A DNA stretch of 12,368 nt from CAYNFH01 sp964396385 (GCA_964396385.1 CAYNFH010000193.1:1-12368), one strand, 5' to 3'. Positions 1 through 7,355 are shown, counted from the first letter of the stretch. The notes: generated from the letters alone by a model not told the origin. Numbers and translations are program-made.

Positions 1-545
1 ATGTACAGAAACCGTCGATCTGGAGAGGGAATATAGTCTATCTCTCTGTCCCACGCCTTGAGGTGAGGCCGAGCCCCTGGCAGTGCCAGAACATTGAGCC
101 CCTCTATCAGCGCGCGACCGTCCTCCGACCAGCTATAGAAGAAGTATAGGTTAGGCTCATACCGCTTGAGCGCGATGACCGGGCCCCCGCCCGCGGCTAT
201 CACGCACAGAACGCCGTACGTCTGGTCCGGGTGCGAGGGGCTCGGGAAGCGACGCACGAAGGCGATGTGGGTTCCGTCCGGCGACCACTGGGGCTGTGTG
301 TCGTCCCCGCTACCGCGAGTTAGCTGCAGCCGACCAGTACCACTTGGGTCAATGCGGTAGAGGTGGAAGTGGCTGTGACCGTGGCTACTCGGTGAGGAGT
401 AGTATCGGGCCGAGTACACAATGTCGGGGTCGGCGCGGGCGATGGGAGCCAAGCCGGTCCCGAGCACCATCGTGGCCACCACCGAGAGCCAGAGCCAAGA
501 TGCTGGTGCCTGCGCGTGTTGATGCGTCAGTCCACTCGCCGCCAT
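1..545 (-). CDS. Exported PD40/TolB-like beta-propeller protein, 3' end cut by window edge
   Basis: The minus-strand frame is open from an ATG at 545 to position 1 and runs off the window, giving 181 residues. Residues 13 to 38 form a signal peptide or anchor (hydrophobic SWLWLSVVATMVLG followed by APIARA). A PD40 blade follows at about 41 to 98, with the typical TQPQWSPDGTHIAFV motif at 83 to 97. A second blade-like segment (SWSEDGRALIEGLNVL) lies at 138 to 153. Such blades form TolB-like propellers that bind proteins or ligands outside the cytoplasm; the partner is unknown. The start overlaps the end of the upstream gene by 19 bases, which suggests translational coupling as the last visible gene of operon B. 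The ATG has no clear Shine-Dalgarno, but starting here keeps the export signal intact. The coding frame and fold are well supported; the function is not known. Confidence 0.85.
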   Translation of the reverse strand, partial: MAASGLTHQHAQAPASWLWLSVVATMVLGTGLAPIARADPDIVYSARYYSSPSSHGHSHFHLYRIDPSGTGRLQLTRGSGDDTQPQWSPDGTHIAFVRRFPSPSHPDQTYGVLCVIAAGGGPVIALKRYEPNLYFFYSWSEDGRALIEGLNVLALPGARPHLKAWDREIDYIPSPDRRFLY

Positions 546-1075
546 ACCCACCACCACGGGCCTCTCACATGTTCTGCCGAGAGGTAATTTCGCCCACAGA
601 TCGTCAGCTGCCTCCAGACCCCGCCGCTGCCCCAGTCCACCTCCGAAAAGTCCGCTGCTTTGAGCGGCCTGCTGCAGTAGAGGTAGCCCTGCAAGTCGGT
701 CTTGCCGCGGCCGTACCAGATGGGAAAGAGCACGAAGACGCGGCCGTCCGGCTTCCGCTCTGCATATACGTTCCCGTCCGGGCTGACCGACCTGAGCCCG
801 GACGGAACTGCAATGGCCGCCTTCGGGCCCGGCTTGAGCGCTCCCGTCTCGATCTGGCGCACCACTGCCATGTAACCGTTGGCGTGAAGGAAGAGCCGGG
901 GCCACAACCCGATGATCCCGCCGATGTCCGAGCCGCAGAACCAGTCATAGGCTAAGACGCCGACCAGCGAGGCGAGCAAGAGCATGGCGGTTGCGGCTAC
1001 GAGCTTGGATTTCGGGCGAGGCTGCATCGGCAAGCCCGTCACTGATATGGCCTGGCTGTCAGCAAGTCCAGTCAT
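527..1075 (-). CDS. Hypothetical membrane-anchored protein, 182 aa
   Basis: I do not recognise the family with certainty. The protein has one hydrophobic segment at residues 24 to 44 (KLVAATAMLLLASLVGVLAY) after a short basic stretch (PRPKSK), so it is probably anchored in the membrane with the rest outside. The exported part is rich in aromatic residues and has Cys47, Cys134 and Cys160. Its core (about 90 to 140) alternates glycine with beta-prone runs, such as SPDGNVYAERKPDGRVFVLFP. The ATG at 1075 overlaps the stop of the upstream gene in an ATGA junction, so I chose that start. Met17 (1027) sits right before the basic stretch and is the alternative. A small beta-rich domain coupled to its neighbours is all that can be said. 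Confidence 0.75.
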   Translation of the reverse strand: MTGLADSQAISVTGLPMQPRPKSKLVAATAMLLLASLVGVLAYDWFCGSDIGGIIGLWPRLFLHANGYMAVVRQIETGALKPGPKAAIAVPSGLRSVSPDGNVYAERKPDGRVFVLFPIWYGRGKTDLQGYLYCSRPLKAADFSEVDWGSGGVWRQLTICGRNYLSAEHVRGPWWWVWRRVD

Positions 1076-1431
1076 TGGCAGCGTCTGTGGACCGTCCAGT
1101 CAGCGTAGTTCTTTCTGTTTGGATGGCTCGGATCGTACTCCCAGTAGCGGCGCTCCCGCAGGACGACCCGGTGTGAGCCCGTCCATTTAACTTCCATGAC
1201 GCCCCAGTCACGCACCTGCGTATCGGATCGGGTAATCCAGTTATAGTCGCAGGCAAACGGACGGCCATCTAGTGACGGCTGGAGTACGGGCGTGGTTGCC
1301 ATGCCGAGCAGCACCTCAACGACCGCCGGGCTTGGCCCTGCCGATAATGGGGCAACCAGAACCAGCAGCCACAGACCTGATATGCTAGTGGCGGTTCGGG
1401 TGGGCTTCTGCCGGACTTTCCGCTCTTGCAC
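1072..1431 (-). CDS. Small secreted hypothetical protein, 119 aa
   Basis: The family is not recognised. The N-terminus is strongly basic (MQERKVRQKPTRT) and is followed by a hydrophobic core at residues 18 to 31 (SGLWLLVLVAPLSA), which is a good signal peptide. The mature part is about 85 residues, with Cys61 near its start and Cys118 at the end; they could form a disulphide outside the cytoplasm. The start is a GTG at 1431, 29 bases after the ankyrin gene's stop. Its own stop overlaps the next gene's ATG (ATGA). An alternative frame starting with TTG at 1460 would give arginine-rich shadow sequence and was rejected. It probably belongs to the same transcript as the genes on either side. Confidence 0.7.
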   Translation of the reverse strand: MQERKVRQKPTRTATSISGLWLLVLVAPLSAGPSPAVVEVLLGMATTPVLQPSLDGRPFACDYNWITRSDTQVRDWGVMEVKWTGSHRVVLRERRYWEYDPSHPNRKNYADWTVHRRCQ

Positions 1432-1460
1432 GCGTCAAACCGCCAAAATTGTGCTGCCAA

Positions 1461-2900
1461 CTAGTGACCCACTCCACCTCGCGCGGTCGTAAGCAGTCGG
1501 ATGATCTCCGCATCGCGCCTGCCTTGCTGGGCATTCAGTTTCGCTATCGCGAGCGCAGTCAGTCCGTGCTTGTCCCTGATGTCGGTGCGAGCGTGCGCCT
1601 TGAGCAGAGCCTTCACTGCCTCAACTTGATCGGTAGTCACCGCCCACATGAGAGCGGTAGAACCGCTCGCGTCCTGCGCGTTTACGCTCGCTCCTCCGGC
1701 AACTAGCGCCTGGATGACAGGCGGCTGCTCCGCGCGCATGAGCGGAGTGATGCCCTGTTGATCCCCGGCGTTCGGGTTTACTCCATGCTTCAGGAGGAAC
1801 GACACTGCGGCGAGCCTGTTGTAGACAGCGGCCAGTGCCAAGAGCGTCTGCCCGCTCTCGTCACGTGCATTCACGTCCGCGTGCCGCGCCACAAGTGCCT
1901 GGAGGATAGGCTCGCTCTCTGGCGTGAGCGGCTGCGCGCCTGGGGCCACACGCATCGCAACGGCGAGGGGCGTTGCCCCGCCAAAGTACCTGGCGTTTGG
2001 GTTGGCACCCCGGTCCAAGAGAGCATTCACGGTCGCCAGATCGTCGGTTTCAATGGCCCGCCGGAGCCGCTCGTCCAGTTCCGCGTGGGTGGGGTGCGCC
2101 GGGAGCGTTTGCAGTAGTGGTGACCGCAAACCCGCTCCAGATATGTCCGGCGACTTCACAGCGCCATGCTTCTCCAGCAGTGCCTTCACAGCGGGCGACA
2201 TCGCATAGTCCAGGGGCGTTCTCCCCACCTGATCCCGTGCGTGGACATCAGCCCCTCGGTCCAGCAATGCTCGAACGAGCCTCAGTTGCGCATCCGTCGC
2301 AGCCTGCATGATATTGCTTCCAGTCGCCTGGTGGGCTGAGAGCGGGTGACCCAATGGAGCCGCCGCTAAGCCAACACCGCCGCCAACAGCGATGTGGAGA
2401 GGCGTCTGATCCTTATTGTTCCTAACCGTTGCGCTGGCTCCGTGCTCCAGGAGGAGTAGCGCGCCCGGGACGCTATGCAGCATTGCCTGGTAGATCGGTG
2501 ATTCGCCATCTCGGTCCCGGATGTTCGGATTCGCGCCGTGTTCTAGGAGCAGCTTCGTAAGAGGGAGCGACACGCAGACGGCCCAATGCAGAGGCGTGCG
2601 GCCCTCGTTGTCCTTCGCATTAAGCTTTGCGCCGTGGAGAACGAGCGCTTCCGCAGCCCGGTTGCGCTGGTAGACGATGGCGAGCGCGAGAAGCGCGTGT
2701 CCATCGATGATGGTGTTCAGGTCCGCCCCCCGGGCAGCCAGCGCCGCCACCTTCGCGGCGTTGTCCTCCATCACCGCCTGGACAATGGGACTCCCCTGCC
2801 CGCCGGAAGGCAGATGTTGTGCCACTGCCAAATCCGCCAGCAGCAAAGTCGCAGCAAGAAGGGTCCAAGTGACGAGACGGTTAGCTCTGCTTGCTTTCAC
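1461..2900 (-). CDS. Exported ankyrin-repeat protein, 479 aa, about 12 repeats
   Basis: The GTG start at 2900 overlaps the stop of the pentapeptide gene (GTGA) and has a strong AGGAGG four bases upstream. The frame stays open much further upstream (to 3287), but that stretch is arginine/proline-rich shadow of the pentapeptide gene. From the GTG the protein begins with a clean signal peptide: basic residues 2 to 8, hydrophobic 11 to 25, and a likely cut after AVA at 25 to 27. Ankyrin repeats then fill the protein from about 38 to 472, with classic units such as EGRTPLHWAV (99 to 108) and LLLEHGANPN (117 to 126). The array is broken by a glycine/alanine-rich insert at about 172 to 198 and a spacer at about 248 to 275. 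Ankyrin solenoids bind other proteins. Export implies a periplasmic or surface partner, which is not identified here. Confidence 0.93.
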   Translation of the reverse strand: MKASRANRLVTWTLLAATLLLADLAVAQHLPSGGQGSPIVQAVMEDNAAKVAALAARGADLNTIIDGHALLALAIVYQRNRAAEALVLHGAKLNAKDNEGRTPLHWAVCVSLPLTKLLLEHGANPNIRDRDGESPIYQAMLHSVPGALLLLEHGASATVRNNKDQTPLHIAVGGGVGLAAAPLGHPLSAHQATGSNIMQAATDAQLRLVRALLDRGADVHARDQVGRTPLDYAMSPAVKALLEKHGAVKSPDISGAGLRSPLLQTLPAHPTHAELDERLRRAIETDDLATVNALLDRGANPNARYFGGATPLAVAMRVAPGAQPLTPESEPILQALVARHADVNARDESGQTLLALAAVYNRLAAVSFLLKHGVNPNAGDQQGITPLMRAEQPPVIQALVAGGASVNAQDASGSTALMWAVTTDQVEAVKALLKAHARTDIRDKHGLTALAIAKLNAQQGRRDAEIIRLLTTARGGVGH

Positions 2901-3300
2901 TGGTCCTCCTCTGCCCAAAGTGTCCGAAGGGCGTCGATCTCCGCCAACTCCAGTCCGCAGCCGAGCAAGAACGGCCCCGGAAGACGATGGATGCAGCAGC
3001 GGAGGGTTCGTACGTCCAACGATGAAGGGCCATCGTGAACGACTGAGTCCAAGCCGAGCGCCTCCGGAAGCGTGGGGCAGTCCGCGAAAACCGTGTTCCA
3101 GCAGATAGCCTCTGTCAGCCGGGCACTGGAAAGCCGCGCGCCGGTCAGGTTGGCGCGGGTAAGATCGCATCCGGTCATGTCCGCACAAGAGAGGTCTGCC
3201 TCCTGTAGGTTGCAGTCGCGTAGAATGGCTCCCCGCAGATTCGCGCCTAATATACAGCTCCCCCTCTGTGGAAACCTCTGTGTCCAAAGGGGCTGGACAT
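2897..3300 (-). CDS. Pentapeptide-repeat protein, apparently frameshifted near its start
   Basis: The C-terminal frame encodes a run of A(D/N)LXX pentapeptides (GANLR, GAILR, DCNLQ, EADLS, CADMT, GCDLT, RANLT, GARLS, SARLT), the signature of a right-handed quadrilateral beta-helix. About 55 non-repeat residues follow. The repeat frame has no ATG, GTG or TTG before the ATG at 3178, which lies inside the repeat array (the M of CADMT). An ATG at 3300, 20 bases after the upstream gene's stop, opens another frame that ends at a TAG just after a run of five G (3260 to 3264). One more G there would join the two frames into 134 residues starting MSSPFGHRGFH. I therefore annotate from 3300 with a frameshift. 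The intact minimum is 2897 to 3178 (93 aa). The stop overlaps the GTG of the ankyrin gene. The role is unknown; pentapeptide proteins are usually binding scaffolds. Confidence 0.7.
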
Positions 3301-3320
3301 ACTTATCGCTCGCCTGGAAG

Positions 3321-3887
3321 CTATCTGGGCCTTGCGGCAGCGTAGACCACGCCGAGCCACAGCCAGATCAGACCATAGGACGCCAGGTTCGCGAGCCATG
3401 CCCACGCTCCGACTGCCCTCCTCTGCTCGGGCGGCACGGAGTACCGGGCCACGAGGTATTCCACCGCTACGGACATGAAGAAGAATGGCACACACAGGGC
3501 CGCGGCGGCAGCGGGAATCATCCAGTAGAGATCGTGCTCGTAGGGTAGGAGCCAGGGGCTCTGCACAGTCACCGCCAGAATGCGCCGTCCGGGGATGTCC
3601 AGCCCAAATGCTCTTCCGCTGACAAACATCTCCAGGATGACCAAGCCGAGCCAGGTGAGCGGAAGACCCACCAGAGTCGACAGGGCATTGGCCTTCGCCG
3701 CCACCACGAGCGCCTGCTTCCAGCTAACACGCAGTACCCGGCGTCCGACCGCAGCCTCCAGCAGGATGACGGGAAACAGGAGGATCCAGGAGGCCGGCCA
3801 GACTACCGCCAGCATCGGCACACCCGCGTCCGCATGGGCCGGTGACGGCACACAGATCAGTAGCACGACACAGAAGAGAAGCGCCAT
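3321..3887 (-). CDS. Hypothetical integral membrane protein with signal peptide, 188 aa
   Basis: The first gene of operon B. Residues 1 to 19 form a signal peptide ending in AHA before DAGVPML. Hydrophobic segments follow at about 22 to 45, 70 to 88, 121 to 145 and 162 to 184, so the mature protein probably spans the inner membrane four times. The loop at 47 to 60 is basic (GRRVLRVSWK). I recall unnamed bacterial membrane proteins starting with a similar DAGVPM-type motif, but no function. The ATG at 3887 is 12 bases after an AAGGAG in the AT-rich intergenic stretch, a rather long spacing. The ATG at 3886 on the other strand interlocks with this start codon. The operon's promoter should lie just upstream. 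Confidence 0.85.
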   Translation of the reverse strand: MALLFCVVLLICVPSPAHADAGVPMLAVVWPASWILLFPVILLEAAVGRRVLRVSWKQALVVAAKANALSTLVGLPLTWLGLVILEMFVSGRAFGLDIPGRRILAVTVQSPWLLPYEHDLYWMIPAAAAALCVPFFFMSVAVEYLVARYSVPPEQRRAVGAWAWLANLASYGLIWLWLGVVYAAARPR

Positions 3888-3888
3888 G

Positions 3889-3972
3889 TCTGGCCATTAC
3901 TCCTTATTGAGCATATTATTGAACATAACAAGGGAAGAAACCGGTGCCCGCCGCCTCCGTAGGTGGATCGAG
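3889..3972. promoter_or_regulatory. AT-rich divergent intergenic region, likely bidirectional promoter
   Basis: This is the only gap between divergently transcribed genes, and positions 3897 to 3933 are strikingly AT-rich compared with the rest of the window. On the minus strand, TTGTTA (3926 to 3931) and AATAAG (3903 to 3908) are 17 bases apart and each matches the sigma70 consensus at four of six positions. This pairing would leave a very short leader, so it is only a candidate. No good plus-strand pair was found. AGGTGG at 3961 to 3966 is a plausible ribosome binding site for the plus-strand ATG at 3973. Confidence 0.45.
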
Positions 3973-5019
3973 ATGGAAGAGATAAAGACAGCCCGGTGGG
4001 TGGTGATTAGCGAGCATTTCGGCAAGCATCCGCACTCCTCGCGGACCGAGGAGTGGATCCGCATTTCCCCGCCCGCAAAGGCGTGGCGCCACGAATTCAT
4101 CTCGAACGGGACCGGCTGGTCCTACAACGTGATGGATGAGCGCGGCCACCTCCATACGGCCTCAAGCTGGGAGAACTGCGCCTTGTCGCCGCAGGCGAAC
4201 CCGATTACGAAGGAGGATCTCCTCCGGGAGGTCATGGCTCCGCCGGTAACCGGCGATCCTCCGGCCGTAGTGCGGAACGCCGAATCGAAGACTGACTGGA
4301 GGGTCCGGCTTGTAAACGAGGCGGGCAGGCCCCTGCTGCGGTACGACGGCGAGCGGGTGATGGGCAGCTTCCGCGTGTCCCACACCCTCTGGGCGGAGCC
4401 CGAGTCGCGCCGGCTGGTGAAGCGGGAGCGCACGGAGACCAATCTGGAGACCGGCGAGAAGGTGGCCCATGAAACTTACGACCGGTATGAGTACAACGAT
4501 GAGCTGCCGCCGGGCACCTTCGAGATGCCGCCGGGCAAGCCGGTCGAGGTGTCGAAGGGCGACGAGCTCTTCCCGGAGGTCTGGACCGCGCTGCCGCCCG
4601 AGGAGCGACAGGCTATCCAGGAGCTGGTTAACCAATCAGACCGGGGCTGGCGGACGGGAGCGTTCGGCGCCTTCGCCCGGGCCTGGAGGTTCACCCGCAT
4701 TCGCAGGGCGCCTACACGCGCCCAGTGGCAGGCGCGGGTGAGGGAGCAGAAGGGGCGCTGGCGGGAGTGGGAATCAGAGGTAGAGTCGGTTCGGAAGCAG
4801 CCGTTTGTGGCGGTGCAGGTGGGGGCGAGCACCTTCACCTGGGGACCGGAGGAGCAGGAGACGCTGGCCGTGCGAGCCGCGCTTCGCGCGGTCTGGTCCG
4901 ACGACGGAAGCGTATGGAGCGGCCACACGCGGTTCTACCTGAGGCGCTTCGGGGACCAGTACCGTATCGTCCACTGGGAGTGCCCGCTGGAGGAGATCAA
5001 AGCCGCTCACGACCGTTGA
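3973..5019 (+). CDS. LolA/RseB-like domain protein without export signal, 348 aa
   Basis: This is the only plus-strand gene. Residues 1 to about 192 resemble the LolA/RseB-type half-barrel fold: it opens with IKTARWVV, includes EEWIRISPP, and ends with YDRYEYNDELPPGTFEMPPG (169 to 188), like the last strands of outer-membrane lipoprotein-sorting proteins. Residues 200 to 348 form a second, charged and tryptophan-rich domain that I do not recognise. The family normally has a signal peptide or a membrane-anchored anti-sigma part before this domain; neither is present. I chose the ATG at 3973 because AGGTGG lies six bases upstream. An in-frame ATG at 3886 would add 29 residues that use rare AT-rich codons from the intergenic region. 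The frame is open further upstream only as a shadow of the opposite gene. A 5' truncation is possible. Confidence 0.75.
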   Translation: MEEIKTARWVVISEHFGKHPHSSRTEEWIRISPPAKAWRHEFISNGTGWSYNVMDERGHLHTASSWENCALSPQANPITKEDLLREVMAPPVTGDPPAVVRNAESKTDWRVRLVNEAGRPLLRYDGERVMGSFRVSHTLWAEPESRRLVKRERTETNLETGEKVAHETYDRYEYNDELPPGTFEMPPGKPVEVSKGDELFPEVWTALPPEERQAIQELVNQSDRGWRTGAFGAFARAWRFTRIRRAPTRAQWQARVREQKGRWREWESEVESVRKQPFVAVQVGASTFTWGPEEQETLAVRAALRAVWSDDGSVWSGHTRFYLRRFGDQYRIVHWECPLEEIKAAHDR

Positions 5020-5048
5020 GCTCCATATATGGTAAGCAGGGCCCGCGT

Positions 5049-6086
5049 TTACGGTTTCCAGTGGAGCGGGTCCGTAAACAGGTCCGTGTCCGCAATTCGA
5101 CGAGTCTTGCCCGTGTTGGCGTCGACTTCCCACAAGCTCTCGAGGTCCGGGCCGTTCCAAGTGGAATGTGTTGCGGCAAGAAAGAGGATGCGCCCCCCGG
5201 CGCCACAGTAGATCGGCTGGCTGTTATACGAGCTCACCGATGTAACTCCCAGCGGCCGCATGGTGTTCGCCGCCAGGTCCATTACCCAGATGTCGTATGC
5301 AAACGGGGAGGCTCGGTCGGAGATGAAGGCTAGTTGTCTGCCATCAGGGGACACCGATGGGTCGCTTCCCCAGGCTCCTCCTCGCGGATCGCTCTTCGGG
5401 AGCGGAAAGACAACCTTCGGCTTACCGGCTCCGCTGACCGGCACCTCCAGCAAGGTGCGCACGGAGCCGCCCATGTTTTTCCCGAAGAAGCGCGTGTCAA
5501 ACGGCACATCGGCCCAATAGACTATTCGGTCGCTGCCCAAGAAGCGCGGACTGCCGGCCTGATAGTACGATTCGCTGGTTAGTCGCTTCAGCCCCGTCCC
5601 ATCGCGGCGCGCGACATAGATGTCGTACTGGTCCCAGACCATACCTCCCATACTGCGGGTGCGATAACGATGCGCGCGGGCGAAAGCAATCCAGTTTCCG
5701 TCCAGGGAGAACGAAGGCTCCGAGTCCATCACCTGCGGATCGCTTGTCACCGCCTTCACGACCGTTCCGTCCAGGGACCGGAGGGACAGGCTCGCTCCGT
5801 TCCGTCCCGGCTCCTGCACAGAATACACGACGAACTTGCCATCAGGCGAGAAGGAGGGATCAAGCTCAACGGCGGGCGTCTTTGTCAAGCGTTGGACTTT
5901 GCGGCTCTGTAGGTCCAGGAGATACAGGTCACCGTCCAGCGCAGAGAAGACTACCTGCTTGCCGTCCGGCGATGCGCTTACGGTGGCCGTCCCCGGCCCG
6001 TTCCGCATACGGTTCCCACATCCTCCGGCGACGCTGAACAGAAGCCATCCAAGAATCAAGCCCAGGTATCCCCGAAATCCAGCCAT
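5049..6086 (-). CDS. TolB-like beta-propeller lipoprotein, 345 aa
   Basis: The N-terminus has a signal sequence (residues 8 to 21, hydrophobic) ending in SVAGGC, so Cys23 is a likely but imperfect lipobox cysteine. PD40 blades follow: SASPDGKQVVFSA (37 to 49), PSFSPDGKFVVYSV (77 to 90), PSFSLDGNWIAFAR (124 to 137), SPRFLGSDRIVYW (179 to 191) and PSVSPDGRQLAFISD (243 to 257), plus a degenerate sixth (PIYCGAGGRILFLA, 291 to 304). Six blades would make a full TolB-type propeller, here tethered to a membrane outside the cytoplasm. A GAGG about eight bases before the ATG at 6086 supports the start. The gene seems to be a single transcription unit with its own promoter, converging on the LolA-like gene with a 29-base gap (5020 to 5048) that contains only the palindrome CCATATATGG. 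Confidence 0.9.
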   Translation of the reverse strand: MAGFRGYLGLILGWLLFSVAGGCGNRMRNGPGTATVSASPDGKQVVFSALDGDLYLLDLQSRKVQRLTKTPAVELDPSFSPDGKFVVYSVQEPGRNGASLSLRSLDGTVVKAVTSDPQVMDSEPSFSLDGNWIAFARAHRYRTRSMGGMVWDQYDIYVARRDGTGLKRLTSESYYQAGSPRFLGSDRIVYWADVPFDTRFFGKNMGGSVRTLLEVPVSGAGKPKVVFPLPKSDPRGGAWGSDPSVSPDGRQLAFISDRASPFAYDIWVMDLAANTMRPLGVTSVSSYNSQPIYCGAGGRILFLAATHSTWNGPDLESLWEVDANTGKTRRIADTDLFTDPLHWKP

Positions 6087-6130
6087 CAGAGACCTCGCTT
6101 CCCACTTGCGCCGATGAGCGACTGTTCCCG

Positions 6131-6159
6131 ATCATAGCGCTGTCCGTCGCTTCCGTCAT
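6131..6159 (-). promoter_or_regulatory. Candidate sigma70-type promoter of the TolB-like lipoprotein gene
   Basis: Reading the minus strand, ATGACG (6154 to 6159, four of six matches to TTGACA) is followed after exactly 17 bases by TATGAT (6131 to 6136, five of six matches to TATAAT). Transcription would start about 40 bases before the ATG at 6086. This is a by-eye match only; the organism's sigma factor preference is unknown. Confidence 0.35.
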
Positions 6160-6242
6160 GGGCCGAAGGTCCTATTTTGGTGGAGGTCTTTCGAGTGTAC
6201 AGAAGCCTCGTTGACCCGGTGTCCGGACATCACGGGGTGGGG

Positions 6243-6310
6243 GCGGGCGTCCCTGCCCGCACCCGGGCATTGAGGCCTGGGGCCACTCGGAGTTGGCCGC
6301 GGGCAGGGAC
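6243..6310. repeat. Nested inverted repeats in intergenic DNA, possible terminator or REP-like element
   Basis: Three arms are visible. GCGGGC (6243 to 6248) pairs with GCCCGC (6255 to 6260) across a six-base loop. The larger GTCCCTGCCCGC (6249 to 6260) pairs perfectly over 12 bases with GCGGGCAGGGAC (6299 to 6310) across 38 bases. The two pairings share an arm and exclude each other. The element sits just after the stop of the regulator gene (6330) and before the lipoprotein promoter, so it may end transcription of the former. No T-run follows on either strand, so a classic intrinsic terminator is not shown. The rest of the gap between 6087 and 6329 holds the candidate promoter and a TGTCCGGACA palindrome at 6220 to 6229. 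Confidence 0.55.
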
Positions 6311-6329
6311 TTGCACGGATGGTTCAGAT

Positions 6330-7355
6330 TCAGTGACGGCGTCCGGCGAAACGGGGCTCAAGAGCCGGCTCATCGCGCAGCAGCTCGTCGGCGTGGTCAA
6401 TGAGCAGCCCGAGCAGCGTGTAGTCCGACACGCGCAGCCTCTGCGCCGCCCAGTGTACTCTTTTCCAGCGCGTGGGACCCAGGTACGAAGTTATCTGGTG
6501 CGTGCCAAGGATCTGGTAGGCCGCGTCCTCTCGCCTGTCCCGCGGCAAACCCCGCAGGAGCGTGAGCGCCATCTCCGGACGCGCCGTATCCGGCCAGTCG
6601 CGCACCCTCTCCAGGAGGAGCCGCTGGAGGGCAGCAGTGATGGCCTCAGCATTCGCCTCCTCCGGCGAGCTCACTGTATTGCGCTGTTCCACTTTCACAC
6701 CAATTTGAGCGGGTCCGCTCAAATTGTCCGTGTTTGCACCTATTGCTTGGGTGGAAGCGATAGTGGACGCCGCAAGCTCTGTTCTCGTATTGGCGAGGTC
6801 GCCGCGATGCTTTGCGGTCGTCCGCATCTGTTCCAGGCATGCTGCCAAGCGGGCGCGCCGCATCTCGTGCAGCACCGCCCGCTGCCGGTCGGGGGCCAGC
6901 GTTCCGTCGGCTACGTCGGCAAGCCATTGCAGGCGGACCTCCTCCGGTTCCGGCGCGAGCACCTCATAGGCGGTCCATGATAAGCTGGCGACCCGGACTC
7001 GGTACGGAAACCGCTCTGCGACGTACCCGTAATGGCGCACCGTGTGGTAGCTCCAGCCCGGAAGGGCGGCGGCCACGGACTTGGCGCGGCTGCCCCACTT
7101 CGATGCTCCGGCGTAGTACCAGTCACCGATGGCGAAGTTCACCGCCAGGCGCGCGCGCTCTCCGGCGGCGGCGATGGCGCGGCCCGCCGCCTCCCACCGC
7201 GCCTCGGTAGCTGTCCATCCCGCGGGTCCGTCCTCGGCGATGCCCACCTCCGTGAGGACGAGGTCCGTGTCCTCCACCGCAAGCGCCGCGCGTGCTGGAC
7301 CAAGCGCCTCTATCGGCGCCAGCGCCTCTGCTGTTACCGTACCAGCCATGTCCAT
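6330..7355 (-). CDS. Probable DNA-binding regulator of a GDW/GxSY-type family, 341 aa
   Basis: Residues 53 to about 165 match my memory of a bacterial family whose members share a pattern like W..G..I, then FAIGDWYYAG..KWG (75 to 88), A..LPGWSYHTVRHYGYVAERFP (97 to 117), LSWTAYEVLAP and W.....DG. The GxSYxTVRxYxxVAxRF part looks like a helix-turn-helix. Such proteins often occur in plasmid, phage or accessory regions; I cannot name a family accession. A low-complexity Thr/Ala/Asn linker follows (about 178 to 235). An alpha-helical C-terminal domain (240 to 341) contains YLGPTRWKRVHWAAQRLRVSDYTLLGLL. The ATG at 7355 has GGAG seven bases upstream; Met3 (7349) is the alternative. The gene stands alone. 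A 26-base perfect palindrome lies in the linker coding region and could be an autoregulatory site. Confidence 0.8.
   Translation of the reverse strand: MDMAGTVTAEALAPIEALGPARAALAVEDTDLVLTEVGIAEDGPAGWTATEARWEAAGRAIAAAGERARLAVNFAIGDWYYAGASKWGSRAKSVAAALPGWSYHTVRHYGYVAERFPYRVRVASLSWTAYEVLAPEPEEVRLQWLADVADGTLAPDRQRAVLHEMRRARLAACLEQMRTTAKHRGDLANTRTELAASTIASTQAIGANTDNLSGPAQIGVKVEQRNTVSSPEEANAEAITAALQRLLLERVRDWPDTARPEMALTLLRGLPRDRREDAAYQILGTHQITSYLGPTRWKRVHWAAQRLRVSDYTLLGLLIDHADELLRDEPALEPRFAGRRH
6701..6726. repeat. Perfect 12+12 bp palindrome inside the regulator gene
   Basis: CAATTTGAGCGG (6701 to 6712) and CCGCTCAAATTG (6715 to 6726) are exact reverse complements separated by GT. The site encodes the linker residues NLSGPAQI of the regulator and is more AT-rich than its surroundings. 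Long perfect dyads of this type are common as operators for dimeric DNA-binding proteins. It could also fold as a hairpin in mRNA, although the two-base centre would strain the loop. Confidence 0.75.

Noticed and set aside
296..955. Long plus-strand open frame
   Set aside because: It lies antisense to two well-supported minus-strand genes, has an arginine/proline-rich product with no recognisable motif, and looks like a GC-rich shadow.
2901..3287. Upstream extension of the ankyrin frame to a TTG at 3287
   Set aside because: The extra 129 residues are arginine/proline-rich and overlap the pentapeptide frame; the GTG at 2900 has a strong AGGAGG and starts a clean signal peptide.
3580..3885. 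Upstream part of the LolA-like reading frame
   Set aside because: It is the antisense of a membrane protein gene with clear helices, and the sequence lacks any LolA-family or signal-peptide trait.
5023..5032. CCATATATGG palindrome between convergent genes
   Set aside because: Ten bases of symmetric AT-rich sequence between two 3' ends is too short to call an operator or terminator.
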